Assembly: GCA_937899245.1 (NCBI GenBank)
Contig: CALDKB010000056.1
Coordinates: 1-64,000 of the forward strand
Direction: 5' to 3'
From: an uncultured Bacteroidales bacterium
GTDB taxonomy: Bacteria > Bacteroidota > Bacteroidia > Bacteroidales > ML635J-15
Length of the DNA stretch: 64,000 bases
Part shown: positions 9,076 through 17,858 of the stretch, in pieces
Position numbering within the stretch: position 1 is the stretch's first letter
How the letters are laid out: each line of letters opens with the position of its first letter
The notes under the pieces: model-generated
Seen by the model: the letters and a program-made list of their open reading frames with translations, nothing else
Databases searched by the model: none
Told to the model about the DNA's origin: nothing
Translations under genes and position numbers: made by a program

Positions 9076-9969
9076 TTATTTTAGGCTGCCAAGTATCTTG
9101 TCTAGGTTTTCAATGCTCCAGTCGGGGACATACTCATCGGAGTTGCTGCTAAGTTCTTGAAAATAACCATTGTGTAGTCCGCTTTGCTTGAAGTAAGAGC
9201 ATATTTCGTTGTACTCGTCCTGTGTAAGGGTTCGGTTTAGGACAGCGTGGTCTTTGACGTCGGCAGTAGGGAAATATTGCGCCATAACACTAACGTAGAT
9301 GTTGCGGTCGAACGATGCGAGATGGTCAATTACGCCCTTGCTGTTGTCGAGGTTGCCAGGCAGGACCAAATGACGTACTATTACACCCCGGCGAAGCATT
9401 CCATTTACAAACACATTCTTAGGGCGTTGACGTTTCATTTCTGCAATGCATTCCTTGGCCGTCTCAAAGTAGTTTGGTGCCGACGAGTATTCTACGGCTA
9501 GCTTGTCGTCGGAGTATTTTAGGTCTGGCAGGTAAATGTCGATTAGACCTTCGAGTTTGCGTAGCTGTTCGAGCGATTCGTAACCGTTGCTGTTGTAAAC
9601 GACAGGAATTTTCAGTTGCGGCTTGTAAATTGTTAGTGCATCAGCTATAAGGTCGGCGAAGTGGGTGGGGCTGACAAAATTAATGTTTTCGGCGCCAGCA
9701 TTCTGCTGGTACAGCATCAGTTTTCCAAGTGTGTCTACGGAGATTTCGCGACCATAGTCTGATCTTGATATTTCGCTGTTCTGGCAGAATTTGCAACGCA
9801 GGTTGCAGCCGGAAAAAAATATTGTCCCGCTTCCTCTTGTGCCCGATATGCATGGCTCTTCCCATTCGTGTATGCCAATGCGGGCAATGGTAAGTCTTTT
9901 TACTTGGCAGAAGCCTTTTTGCGTATTGCGGTCAACCTTGCAGTTGCGAGGACACAGTTTACATTCCAT
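9076..9969 (-). CDS. Radical SAM protein, PflX-like (COG1313)
   Basis: Iron-sulfur radical SAM enzyme related to pyruvate-formate-lyase activating enzymes. From the ATG at 9969 (MECKLCPRNCKVDR) it is 297 residues; a TTG 21 bases upstream is a weaker start. The N terminus has a Cys-rich cluster (C3, C6, C10, C21) and the radical SAM motif CxxxCxxC is at C55, C59 and C62 (SGCNLRCKFCQ). This Cys-rich N terminus is typical of PflX-like proteins rather than of PflA. No glycyl radical enzyme is nearby, so its substrate is unknown. Confidence 0.85.
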   Translation of the reverse strand: MECKLCPRNCKVDRNTQKGFCQVKRLTIARIGIHEWEEPCISGTRGSGTIFFSGCNLRCKFCQNSEISRSDYGREISVDTLGKLMLYQQNAGAENINFVSPTHFADLIADALTIYKPQLKIPVVYNSNGYESLEQLRKLEGLIDIYLPDLKYSDDKLAVEYSSAPNYFETAKECIAEMKRQRPKNVFVNGMLRRGVIVRHLVLPGNLDNSKGVIDHLASFDRNIYVSVMAQYFPTADVKDHAVLNRTLTQDEYNEICSYFKQSGLHNGYFQELSSNSDEYVPDWSIENLDKILGSLK

Positions 9970-10193
9970 CGTTAAAGAATTTTTTTGCAAAGGTAAGGAA
10001 TAAAAAATTTAATGATTGAAAACTTTAACACTTGAAAGCAGAGTGGCGGTCGGTGATGAGAGACTGCTCGTGTATTCAACAGTGCTGGCAGACGAATTTT
10101 TCATGCTAATGAAATATTGTTGTTTTTATTTCGTTAAATAGTTTGAATGCATTTTTTTATTTTATGCGATTTTAAAAAAAAAGATAAATGTAT

Positions 10194-10201
10194 TATCTTT
10201 G
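10194..10201 (+). promoter_or_regulatory. Promoter -7 box (TATCTTTG) of efp
   Basis: TATCTTTG matches TAnnTTTG, 29 bases before the efp ATG, in a strongly AT-rich stretch. This should also drive the downstream polysaccharide genes. Confidence 0.65.
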
Positions 10202-10230
10202 TGCCCTAATTTTAAGAAAAATATATTTAT

Positions 10231-10797
10231 ATGGCAACAACAACAGCAGACATTAGAAAAGGTTTAGCAATTGAACTTGAAGGAAAACTTTACATTGTAG
10301 TTGATTTTCAGCACGTAAAGCCAGGTAAGGGCCCAGCTTTTGTACGTACAAGACTTAAGAGCCTTGAAAACGGCAGAACAATCGATAAGACTTTCAGTTC
10401 TGGTGTGGCAATCAACCCAGTTAGAATCGAACGTCGTCCTTATCAGTTTGTTTACAAGGATGATATGGGCTACAACTTCATGCACATGGAAACATTCGAG
10501 CAGATTACTATTTCTGAAGATGTGATTGACGGTGTTGAATTTCTTAAGGAAGGACAGAATGTAGAAGTTGTAATGCACGCAGATACAGAAACTCCACTTT
10601 CTTGCGAATTGCCACCATTCATCGAAACTGTCGTAACCTACACAGAACCAGGTCTTAAGGGCGATACAACTACTAATGCCTTGAAACCAGCAACTATCGA
10701 TACTGGCGCACAGGTTATGGTTCCTTTGTTCATCGAAATCGGAGAAAGGATTATCGTCGACACCCGTACAAAGGAATATTCGGAAAGAGCAAAATAA
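10231..10797 (+). CDS. efp: Elongation factor P
   Basis: Relieves ribosome stalling at polyproline. The 188-residue length is standard and all three OB-like domains are present. The loop tip that reaches the peptidyl-transferase centre is HVKPGKGPAF with Lys at residue 33, so this is a Lys-tip EF-P rather than the Arg32 type modified by EarP. C-terminal motif GERIIVDTRTKEYSER is intact. It heads a plus-strand run of polysaccharide genes, the first starting 13 bases later. Confidence 0.97.
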   Translation: MATTTADIRKGLAIELEGKLYIVVDFQHVKPGKGPAFVRTRLKSLENGRTIDKTFSSGVAINPVRIERRPYQFVYKDDMGYNFMHMETFEQITISEDVIDGVEFLKEGQNVEVVMHADTETPLSCELPPFIETVVTYTEPGLKGDTTTNALKPATIDTGAQVMVPLFIEIGERIIVDTRTKEYSERAK

Positions 10798-10810
10798 GTT
10801 TCTTTCTGGC

Positions 10811-11812
10811 ATGGAAGACAATAGAAACACATTTAGCGCAACAGATGTGCTACTTCTCATTTGTGAGAAGTGGCGACATCTGTTGATTATTTGTTCCGTG
10901 GCGTTTGTTGTTTCTGTTATTGTAAGTTTTTCCATACATCCTAAATATAAATCTACAGTAATACTATATCCCGCAAATTCGACTTCTGTATCGCAGACGC
11001 TTGCCACAGACGTGACAACGCAGAAGGGGCTTCTGCAGTTCGGCGAGGACGAAGAGGTTGAACAGCTCATGCAGGTACTGCAGTCGAACGAAATCAGGGA
11101 TCGTATTGTCGAAAAATACAACCTCATTGAGCATTACCGCATTTCTCCGGATTCAAAGTACTTGTACACCACTTTGTTTGGCAAGTATGATGACAATGTA
11201 AGAATATCGCGTACCGAATATACTTCTGTAAAGATTGATGTCCTTGACGAAAGTCCGGATACTGCTGCAATGATTGCCAACGATATTTCCTACCTTCTTG
11301 ACACAGTTTACTCGAGAATGCAGAAGGAAAGGGCAATGAAGGCATTCATGATAGTTGAGAATGAGCTAAAGGAGCAGGAAGCAACTGTAAAAGGCATAAA
11401 GGATTCGCTTGAAATCCTAAGTATGTTAGGTGTAATTGATGTTAGGTCGCAGACTGAAATGTACAGCGAGCAATATGCAATTGCCCTGGCAAGCGGAAAT
11501 AGTCATAATGTAAAGGAAATAGAGTCGAAGCTTGATACGCTGGCAAAATATGGCAGCGCACATTCGACTTTGAAGGAACGACTTATAGAGGAGGTGCAGA
11601 CTCTCACTTTAAGGAAGAATAAATATAGGGAAGCCAAGATAGAACTGGAACAGGATCTGCCTAATGCCTTTATTGTAAACAAGGCCGAAAAGGCGGAGAA
11701 GAAAACCTATCCTATCCGCTGGCTGATTGTGCTGACAAGTGTTGTTTCAACATTTCTTGTGGCACTGATTGTCCTTGCCATAATGGCAAGCATAAAAAAA
11801 AAACAACGATAA
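10811..11812 (+). CDS. Wzz-like polysaccharide chain-length/co-polymerase protein (first copy)
   Basis: Inner-membrane polysaccharide co-polymerase. Membrane helices lie at about residues 23-43 and 305-328, flanking a periplasmic region with long coiled coil (about 175-290). The N-terminal Wzz segment IHPKYKSTVILYPAN and the C-terminal KKTYPIRWLIVL flank are diagnostic. No tyrosine kinase domain is present, so it is of Wzz rather than Wzc type. It shares layout and motifs with the next gene, which suggests an old tandem duplication. The probable partner is the O-antigen ligase/polymerase two genes downstream. Confidence 0.83.
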   Translation: MEDNRNTFSATDVLLLICEKWRHLLIICSVAFVVSVIVSFSIHPKYKSTVILYPANSTSVSQTLATDVTTQKGLLQFGEDEEVEQLMQVLQSNEIRDRIVEKYNLIEHYRISPDSKYLYTTLFGKYDDNVRISRTEYTSVKIDVLDESPDTAAMIANDISYLLDTVYSRMQKERAMKAFMIVENELKEQEATVKGIKDSLEILSMLGVIDVRSQTEMYSEQYAIALASGNSHNVKEIESKLDTLAKYGSAHSTLKERLIEEVQTLTLRKNKYREAKIELEQDLPNAFIVNKAEKAEKKTYPIRWLIVLTSVVSTFLVALIVLAIMASIKKKQR

Positions 11813-11889
11813 GCTTTGCACCGAAGCATGTTCGGATTAGCAAGCCAAATGCAAAAAAATTGGAATTTATAATACCTAATTACGAGACA

Positions 11890-12837
11890 ATGGAAAGTTA
11901 TTTCAAGACAAAAAGCATTTTCGATTTGATTTTGAAATGGAAATGGCACATTTTGATTATTACTGTAATCGCTGGTGCTTTGGGCGTTGTGTTCTCAATG
12001 CCGTATTTCATACATCCGAAGTTTAAGTCTACGGCAACTGTATACCCGGCAAACATTATTTGCTTCTCTGATGAATCGGAATCAGAACAGATGCTTGAGC
12101 TTTTGGAATCATCTGACATTAAGTTTAAGGTAATAGAGAAATACGATCTTTATAATCATTACGGAATTGATCCTAACGCACAGTCTTCATTGGCAAAGAT
12201 GATGACTTACTACGAAGACAATGTTATTATTGAAAAGACTCCAAACGATGCAATTAACATTACCGTTTGTGATGAAGATCCTCAGGTTGCATGCGACATG
12301 GTCCAATCAATAATAGATATCTATGACCAGATGGTGCTTGCCCTCAATGCTGAAAAATCGCAGGAAACATTGAATATTTATATTTCTTCGTGCAAGGAGA
12401 AGGAACAACTTATTGATAGTTTGTCGAAGACACTAAATAAATTGTCGTCTGAGTACGGACTTATTGATATGGAATCACAGGTAAAGGCATATAGCGAAGC
12501 AATAGCACAGGGTAAAAATATCAGCGAGGCACATTCTATGCTCGCCAACTGGCAGACTTATGGTCACGAATACAACAAGACCGACTCCTTGCTTTTTGCA
12601 GCTATACAGCGATACGAGAAGGATGTCAAGATATGTGAGGACACCAAGCGTGATATTGAAAAGGTGCAGACATTCTCACATGTAATTTCAAAACCATTTC
12701 CTGCCGACAAGAAGTTCTATCCGGTGCGCTGGATTATCGTCCTGCTTTCTGCTATTGGCGGTTGCCTGATAGGAATTGTTGCAGTAGCCATTGTTGAAGG
12801 TTGTAGAAAGGCCACAAAAGTTGACTCCCAAGACTAA
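11890..12837 (+). CDS. Wzz-like polysaccharide chain-length/co-polymerase protein (second copy)
   Basis: Paralogue of the preceding gene, with HPKFKSTATVYPAN after the first membrane helix and KKFYPVRWIIVL before the last. It has 315 residues from the ATG at 11890 (MESYFKTKSIFD); a TTG 30 bases upstream is possible but adds residues not typical of the family. A coiled coil spans about residues 150-270. The C terminus overlaps the start of the ligase gene. Two adjacent but diverged Wzz proteins could set two chain lengths or act as a hetero-oligomer; this is inference. Confidence 0.82.
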   Translation: MESYFKTKSIFDLILKWKWHILIITVIAGALGVVFSMPYFIHPKFKSTATVYPANIICFSDESESEQMLELLESSDIKFKVIEKYDLYNHYGIDPNAQSSLAKMMTYYEDNVIIEKTPNDAINITVCDEDPQVACDMVQSIIDIYDQMVLALNAEKSQETLNIYISSCKEKEQLIDSLSKTLNKLSSEYGLIDMESQVKAYSEAIAQGKNISEAHSMLANWQTYGHEYNKTDSLLFAAIQRYEKDVKICEDTKRDIEKVQTFSHVISKPFPADKKFYPVRWIIVLLSAIGGCLIGIVAVAIVEGCRKATKVDSQD

Positions 12838-14275
12838 GATAGTACTATTTTATGCGATAGCTGCTCTCTTCGTTATCATCGACTGTTACATGATAGCTGT
12901 TGAGCAGACCTATCTGTTTAATCTGCTACCTGTAGCCATAATCTTAATAGCTGCACTCTTTTTTGCTCTCGACAAGATGATGATGCTGGCGGTGTTCTGC
13001 GTACCGCTGTCGGTTCCTCTTGTTCACTTTTTGCCAGGATTGGGTTTTAACGTGGACATTCCAACCGAACCGCTGTTCGTGAGCATCATGTTTATTTTTA
13101 TACTGAAGCTGATACTCGAACGCAATTACGACAAGAAAATACTTAAGCATCCTATTACAATAATGATAATATTGTACATGTTGTGGCGTCTTGTAACTGT
13201 AATGACAAGCACCATGCCTTTGGTTTCGCTTAAGTACTGGCTGGCTTCCTTATGGTTTATACTGCCGTTTTTCTTCTTTGGCATTCTTATGTATCGTAAC
13301 AGCAAAAACCTATACAAGTTTTTCTTCCTGTATGCAATCCCGTTTGCCGGAGTAATAATATTTACGTTGATCAAGCATTCTGCTTATGCTTTCGACCAGC
13401 ATATTGGTAATGGCATAATGCTTCCATTCTATAATGACCATACGTCTTATGGCGCTGCAATGGCAATGTTTATTCCCTTCCTTGTCGGAATGATTTTTAC
13501 CAATAGTATTCAGCGTAAATGGAAGTTTTTTTCGGCCGTATTGCTCCTTGTTTTTACAGTCGGAATAGTATTCTCGTACACTCGTGCCGCATGGTTGAGC
13601 CTAATCGGTGCATTGGGATTATATTTGATCCTAAAATTCAAAATCAATTACAAGCTGGTACTGGTGGCTGGTTTCATTTGCTTTGGCGCTCTTGCTGTAT
13701 ATCAGAGCCAGATTCTCTTCAAGATGGAAGGCAACAAGGTCGAGTCTTCAAGCGATTTCTCAAAGCACATCAAGTCGATAAGCAATGTGTCGTCCGACGC
13801 ATCTAACCTTGAGCGAATAAACAGATGGAATTGTGCCGTGAGAATGTTCAAGGAGAAACCGGTTTTTGGATGGGGACCAGGAACTTATCAGTTCAAGTAC
13901 GCTCCTTTCCAGCATTCCGATGAAAAGACAATAATCAGCACTAATGCCGGCGATGGAGGAAATGCACATAGCGAGTATCTTGGTTCGCTTTCAGAATCTG
14001 GATTGCTTGGCATGCTGAACTATATTGCATTGTGCATTATTATTTATGTGTTTGGAACAAAAACTTACCACAAACTTGAGGACAAGAAGCTGAAAATGCT
14101 TGTTGCTTCCGCATTGTGCGGACTTATGACATACTTTATTCATGGTATGCTCAACAATTTCCTCGATATCGACAAAATTGCTGTTCCTTTCTGGGGGTTT
14201 GCTGCCATGATTGTAGCGATTGACCTATATTATTCGGGCGAAAATTCCGAAGAAAAAATATCACATAAAGAATAA
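12791..14275 (+). CDS. O-antigen ligase / Wzy-type polysaccharide polymerase family membrane protein
   Basis: About 494 residues with 10-12 hydrophobic helices. The Wzy_C signature is present: SYTRAAWLSLIGALGLYL before a large periplasmic loop, and the loop motif FGWGPGTYQFKYAP followed by NAHSEYLGSLSESGLLG, whose His is conserved in O-antigen ligases. It may polymerise or ligate the surface polysaccharide whose chain length the Wzz proteins control. The start is uncertain: TTG at 12791 or TTG at 12821 keep the first helix, while the first ATG (12892) would remove most of it. It overlaps the upstream gene and the stop shares a base with yraN (TAATG). Confidence 0.82.
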   Translation: MLKVVERPQKLTPKTKIVLFYAIAALFVIIDCYMIAVEQTYLFNLLPVAIILIAALFFALDKMMMLAVFCVPLSVPLVHFLPGLGFNVDIPTEPLFVSIMFIFILKLILERNYDKKILKHPITIMIILYMLWRLVTVMTSTMPLVSLKYWLASLWFILPFFFFGILMYRNSKNLYKFFFLYAIPFAGVIIFTLIKHSAYAFDQHIGNGIMLPFYNDHTSYGAAMAMFIPFLVGMIFTNSIQRKWKFFSAVLLLVFTVGIVFSYTRAAWLSLIGALGLYLILKFKINYKLVLVAGFICFGALAVYQSQILFKMEGNKVESSSDFSKHIKSISNVSSDASNLERINRWNCAVRMFKEKPVFGWGPGTYQFKYAPFQHSDEKTIISTNAGDGGNAHSEYLGSLSESGLLGMLNYIALCIIIYVFGTKTYHKLEDKKLKMLVASALCGLMTYFIHGMLNNFLDIDKIAVPFWGFAAMIVAIDLYYSGENSEEKISHKE

Positions 14276-14631
14276 TGGCCAAGCACAACGAACTAGGAAA
14301 AGCTGGTGAGGAAATGGCTGCGAATCTTTTGATTTCCAAAGGATACGAAATTCTTGAACGCCAATGGCGGTACAAGCACAAGGAGATTGACATCATTGCA
14401 AAAAAGGGCAACACTATTTCGATAGTTGAGGTTAAAACCCGCAGTTCGGAAAAGTTCGGTACAGCATCAGACTTTATTACAGAAAATAAAATGGATTTTT
14501 TAGCAGAGGCCGCCGAGGAATATGTTGAGTCAATAAACTTTGACGGCAACCTGCAGTTTGACGTTGTGGTAATATTTGCCATTGATGGAAACTTTAAGGT
14601 TGAACATATTGAAAATGCTTTTGTTTCATAA
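14275..14631 (+). CDS. YraN family (UPF0102) putative endonuclease
   Basis: A 118-residue, PD-(D/E)xK-like protein. Conserved features are LGKAGEEMAANLL at the N terminus, the catalytic EIDIIAKKG and VEVKTRSS (D, then E-x-K). The start overlaps the upstream stop by one base, so translation is probably coupled. The cellular role of YraN is unsettled; a DNA-processing role is proposed for the family. It is not functionally linked to the polysaccharide genes as far as the sequence shows. Confidence 0.88.
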   Translation: MAKHNELGKAGEEMAANLLISKGYEILERQWRYKHKEIDIIAKKGNTISIVEVKTRSSEKFGTASDFITENKMDFLAEAAEEYVESINFDGNLQFDVVVIFAIDGNFKVEHIENAFVS

Positions 14632-14641
14632 TTTGAATGAT

Positions 14642-15553
14642 ATGAAAAGGACACTTGTTTCATTGCTTTTTTTAATCGTTGCCGTTGTATCTTCGGCACA
14701 AATAGTTCCGACTGCAACCTACGAATTTGTTAAGCGCGACAGCTCTCTGTATCTCGACTTTTATAAAGCTGACAATTCAGCCGAAAATTATACCTTGGTT
14801 TTCGTCTTTGGCGGCGGGTTCATTACCGGTACACGCAACGACAGCGCATATCTTCCTTATTATAAGATGCTTGTTGAAAGAAACTTCAATGTTGTGGCGA
14901 TAGACTACCGGCTTGGAATGAAGGGAGCAAAGAATGTAGGCATCTTTAACCGCAAGCCAGTGGAAAACTCAATTGCCTTTGCCGCCGAAGACCTGCTTAC
15001 GGCGACAAAATATCTAATTGACCACGAAAATGAAATGCAGATAGATAGCAAAAAGCTGATAATTGCCGGTTCGAGTGCAGGGGCAATAACCGTTTTGCAA
15101 GCCGACTATGAGCTTTGCAATCGCACAAAATTGGGACAAATTCTGCCCGAAGGTTTCCGTTATGCCGGTGTAATGTCGTTTGCTGGTGCTATTTATTCGA
15201 AAAACGGGAAGATTAAGTATTGCAAGCAGGATCCTGCTCCGACAATGATGCTGCACGGAATAAACGACCGTCTTGTAACTTACAAGCAGCTTAAGTTGTT
15301 TAATGTCGGTTTCATTGGTAGCAGCAAGATTGTAAAGCAATTTGAGAAATTTGGTCATCCATATTACATGGTTCGCTTCAACGATTTGGGGCACGAGGTT
15401 GCCGGCCGCATGATTGCCGACTTCGACAAGGAAATGTGGTTCATCGACAACTATATTATTAAAGGGACAAAGCTTCACCGCGACGACTATATCGACGACC
15501 CGAGCATAGAGCGCTATAAGTTTGGCGGCTGGAAGCCGAGCGACCTGTACTAG
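14642..15553 (+). CDS. Secreted alpha/beta-hydrolase (carboxylesterase/lipase family)
   Basis: Exported serine hydrolase. The ATG at 14642 gives a signal peptide (MKRTLVSLLFLIVAVVSSAQ) and 303 residues; the longer frame starts with TTG and would bury it. An HGGG-like oxyanion loop (FGGGFITGTR), the nucleophile elbow GSSAG, an acid in HGINDRLV and a His in LGHEVAG form a plausible Ser-Asp-His triad. It could deacylate polysaccharide or lipid substrates. No other neighbour suggests the substrate. Confidence 0.8.
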   Translation: MKRTLVSLLFLIVAVVSSAQIVPTATYEFVKRDSSLYLDFYKADNSAENYTLVFVFGGGFITGTRNDSAYLPYYKMLVERNFNVVAIDYRLGMKGAKNVGIFNRKPVENSIAFAAEDLLTATKYLIDHENEMQIDSKKLIIAGSSAGAITVLQADYELCNRTKLGQILPEGFRYAGVMSFAGAIYSKNGKIKYCKQDPAPTMMLHGINDRLVTYKQLKLFNVGFIGSSKIVKQFEKFGHPYYMVRFNDLGHEVAGRMIADFDKEMWFIDNYIIKGTKLHRDDYIDDPSIERYKFGGWKPSDLY

Positions 15554-15600
15554 ATGCTGCGCAATTCCTAAATTGCGGATTATAATATTTTTGTTCCTGT

Positions 15601-15626
15601 CCTATGCAAAACATCTTTTGCATAGG
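15601..15626. repeat. Perfect 11-bp hairpin downstream of the esterase
   Basis: CCTATGCAAAA and TTTTGCATAGG with a CATC loop. No T run follows on either strand, so it is not a standard terminator; a smaller hairpin (CGCAATT/AATTGCG at 15560-15577) lies just upstream. It may act as an mRNA end-protecting structure. Confidence 0.5.
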
Positions 15627-15755
15627 GGAAAAGGACATATGCACGCTTTCAGAGATGTTGAACGTATGGTACACAATGTGGGTTCGATCTGCTTTATGGA
15701 ATGACAAATCGTTTTTAGCGGGCACCAATAGTTTTTTTATTGCTCCGCCCGTTAA

Positions 15756-16394
15756 TTAATAGGTGAGTTCTATATACTCCATGTCGTTGAAATTTGTCAT
15801 GCCATAAGTCGGAAAATGATTTAGGGCATCTTCCTTCGAACATGCTTGCATTTCATTAGACGAGGGGCCGTGCTCACAATTGTTTATATCGTCTTCCTCC
15901 TTTAATCCAGTAAAACTTGTTTCGGATACTATCGTGCTGTTTTTTAGCTCTGTAGAAAAATATTCGCATCACGATTCTCCTTCGTCAGACGTAAGATTTC
16001 CTATATGACATACACTTATTACAATATGATTGCTGCCATATTCGGCTGAATAATATAGCCCAAAAGTTGAAGCAAGTTCCGTAATCTGTTCGGCACTGGA
16101 AATTATATCAGCATTCTTGGCGTAAACAAAATAGCTGTCGTCGCCATAAGCTACAATCTCCTCTCGGTTGTCGCCATCGATATCAACTTGACAGTAGCGT
16201 TCGAACTGCTGTGATTTTAGAAAATTGACAATGATTCCTGTTTCTACGTCTGGGGACTCTATTGATTGCTCTGATAATATCTTTTCGCTTTCTTGTGTTA
16301 CAACTGAATCTGCATTTTCGCTGTTGTCGTTCTGCTTAGCATTGCATCCAACTAACAATATTGCAAATGTAGCAAGAAATAAAAGCTTTCTCAT
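15756..16394 (-). pseudogene. Lipoprotein gene interrupted by an in-frame TGA
   Basis: From the ATG at 16394 a lipoprotein signal (MRKLLFLATFAILLVGC, lipobox LVGC) leads into an acidic linker and a domain with a possible calcium-like DIDGDNREEIVAYG motif. A TGA at 15971-15969 ends the frame after 141 residues. The same frame then stays open for 70 more codons with protein-like composition and stops at TAA (15758-15756). The simplest reading is a nonsense mutation (or sequencing error) in a 212-residue lipoprotein. No selenocysteine element was recognised. I do not recognise the family. prfB lies 37 bases upstream on the same strand. Confidence 0.6.
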
Positions 16395-16430
16395 TTTATT
16401 GAGGTGTAATGTTGTCAAATGCTAAATAAA

Positions 16431-17520
16431 TTATTGCCTGCCAAATTCCATTAGGTAAGTCTTGATGAATTCGTTGATATCTCCATCGAGAACAGCCTGT
16501 ACATTGCCTGTTTCGTAACCTGTGCGTAAGTCCTTCACTAGCTTGTATGGTTGCAAGACATAGTTGCGAATTTGTGAACCCCATTCTATTCTGCGCTTCT
16601 GACCTTCTATCTTGTCCTTTTCCTCCTGTTGCTTTCGCAGTTCTAGTTCGTATAGTTGCGATTTCAGCAGACGCAAGGCGTTTTCGCGGTTTTTCAACTG
16701 CGAACGAGTTTCCATGTTCTCGATGACAATGCCTGTAGGGATATGTTTCAGTCGTACGGCGGTTTCCACCTTGTTGACATTTTGTCCGCCGGCGCCGCTA
16801 CTACGGAAAGTGTCCCATTCGATGTCGGCAGGGTTTATTTCTATTTCAATTGTGTCGTCGACAAGCGGATAAACAAAAACTGAAGCAAACGAAGTATGCC
16901 TTTTGTGGGCTGCGTCGAAAGGCGAAAGGCGCACCAGACGGTGAACTCCGTTTTCACTCTTGAGATAGCCGTAAGCAAATTCGCCAGACAGACTCATTGT
17001 CAACGACTTGATACCAACGGAGTCGCCATCCTGACGGTCGATGAGCTGAATTTTGTAGCCGTTGTCTTCCGCCCAACGTGTGTACATGCGGTAGAGCATG
17101 TCGGCCCAGTCGTTGCTTTCGGTTCCGCCGGCACCCGAATTTATTGTCATGACTGCATCAAGGGAATCTTCCTCGGCATCAAGCATGTTTTTCAATTCGA
17201 GCGATTCGATGACGGAAATGCACTTGTCAAATTCGGCATCCATTTCGGCTTCTGAAATGTCCTCCGACTTGAAGAAATCATACATCACCTCTGTGTCGTC
17301 AAGCTTGGCGGCAACAGCATCATATTCTACAATCCACTTCTTTACGTCGCTGATTTTCTTCAGAGTCGCTTCTGCGCTTTCGGGATTGTCCCAAAAATCA
17401 CCAGCTTCGGTTTTGGAGTTTTCTGCTTTTACAAATTCGCGCTTGGCATCTATGTCAAAGATACCTCCTCAAGTCGTCCACACGCTTGCGGGCTTCTTTA
17501 ATCTTTTCGAGTGTTACCAT
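16431..17520 (-). CDS. prfB: Peptide chain release factor 2, programmed +1 frameshift
   Basis: Terminates translation at UGA and UAA. The first frame starts with ATG at 17520 (MVTLEKIKEARKRVDDLRRY) and meets an in-frame TGA at 17457-17455 after 21 codons. The sequence AGG AGG TAT CTT TGA C is the classical RF2 autoregulatory site: an internal Shine-Dalgarno three bases before CUU-UGA-C. A +1 slip at CTT continues into GAC ATA GAT and the main frame to 16431, about 362 residues in total. The SPF anticodon-like tripeptide (RLSPFDAAH) and the GGQ motif (SGAGGQNVNKVE) are intact. Low RF2 lets the ribosome slip, so the product controls its own level. Confidence 0.96.
17455..17469 (-). promoter_or_regulatory. 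prfB programmed frameshift signal
   Basis: Minus-strand AGGAGG (17469-17464 region) TAT CTT TGA C. The spacing between the Shine-Dalgarno-like hexamer and CTTTGA is the same as in the Escherichia coli RF2 site. Confidence 0.9.
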
Positions 17521-17858
17521 CGGTATGAATAAATTTTGGGTACAAAAATACCATTTTTAGGTGAATTCCTGCCGAGTGTGATGAAAAATTGTTTGCATAT
17601 TGGCTTGGCGTACACCTTGTGTCATGATTGTATGAAATCATTTATATAGTCCATAATTGTTTTGACTATTTTTTGTGAATCACAAATAATGAAAGGCCTT
17701 GGCAAAAACAGAATGTTTTATCTTCATTCTATGGTTTTATATCGTATTATCGGTTATAGGGCTAAAATAAGGCAATGTGCTTTTTAAAGTCAAAAATAAT
17801 TCTTAATTTTGAACACGAATTTTTCTTTTTTTAAAAAAGGAAGCAAAAACAAAATACA
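17521..17858. other. Divergent intergenic region between prfB and the carboxyltransferase gene
   Basis: About 338 bases without a gene. Minus-strand TATTTTTG at 17550-17543 is a good -7 box for prfB, with a leader near 15-20 bases. Plus-strand TAATTTTG at 17804-17811 is a good -7 box for the carboxyltransferase gene. Between them is AT-rich DNA with short inverted repeats but no tRNA, riboswitch or small gene I can support. Confidence 0.55.

Noticed and set aside
15601..15626. Terminator for the esterase gene
   Set aside because: The hairpin is perfect but lacks a T run on either strand.
15969..15971. Selenocysteine at the in-frame TGA
   Set aside because: No SECIS-like hairpin directly after the codon was recognised and the protein shows no selenoprotein motif; a nonsense mutation is simpler.
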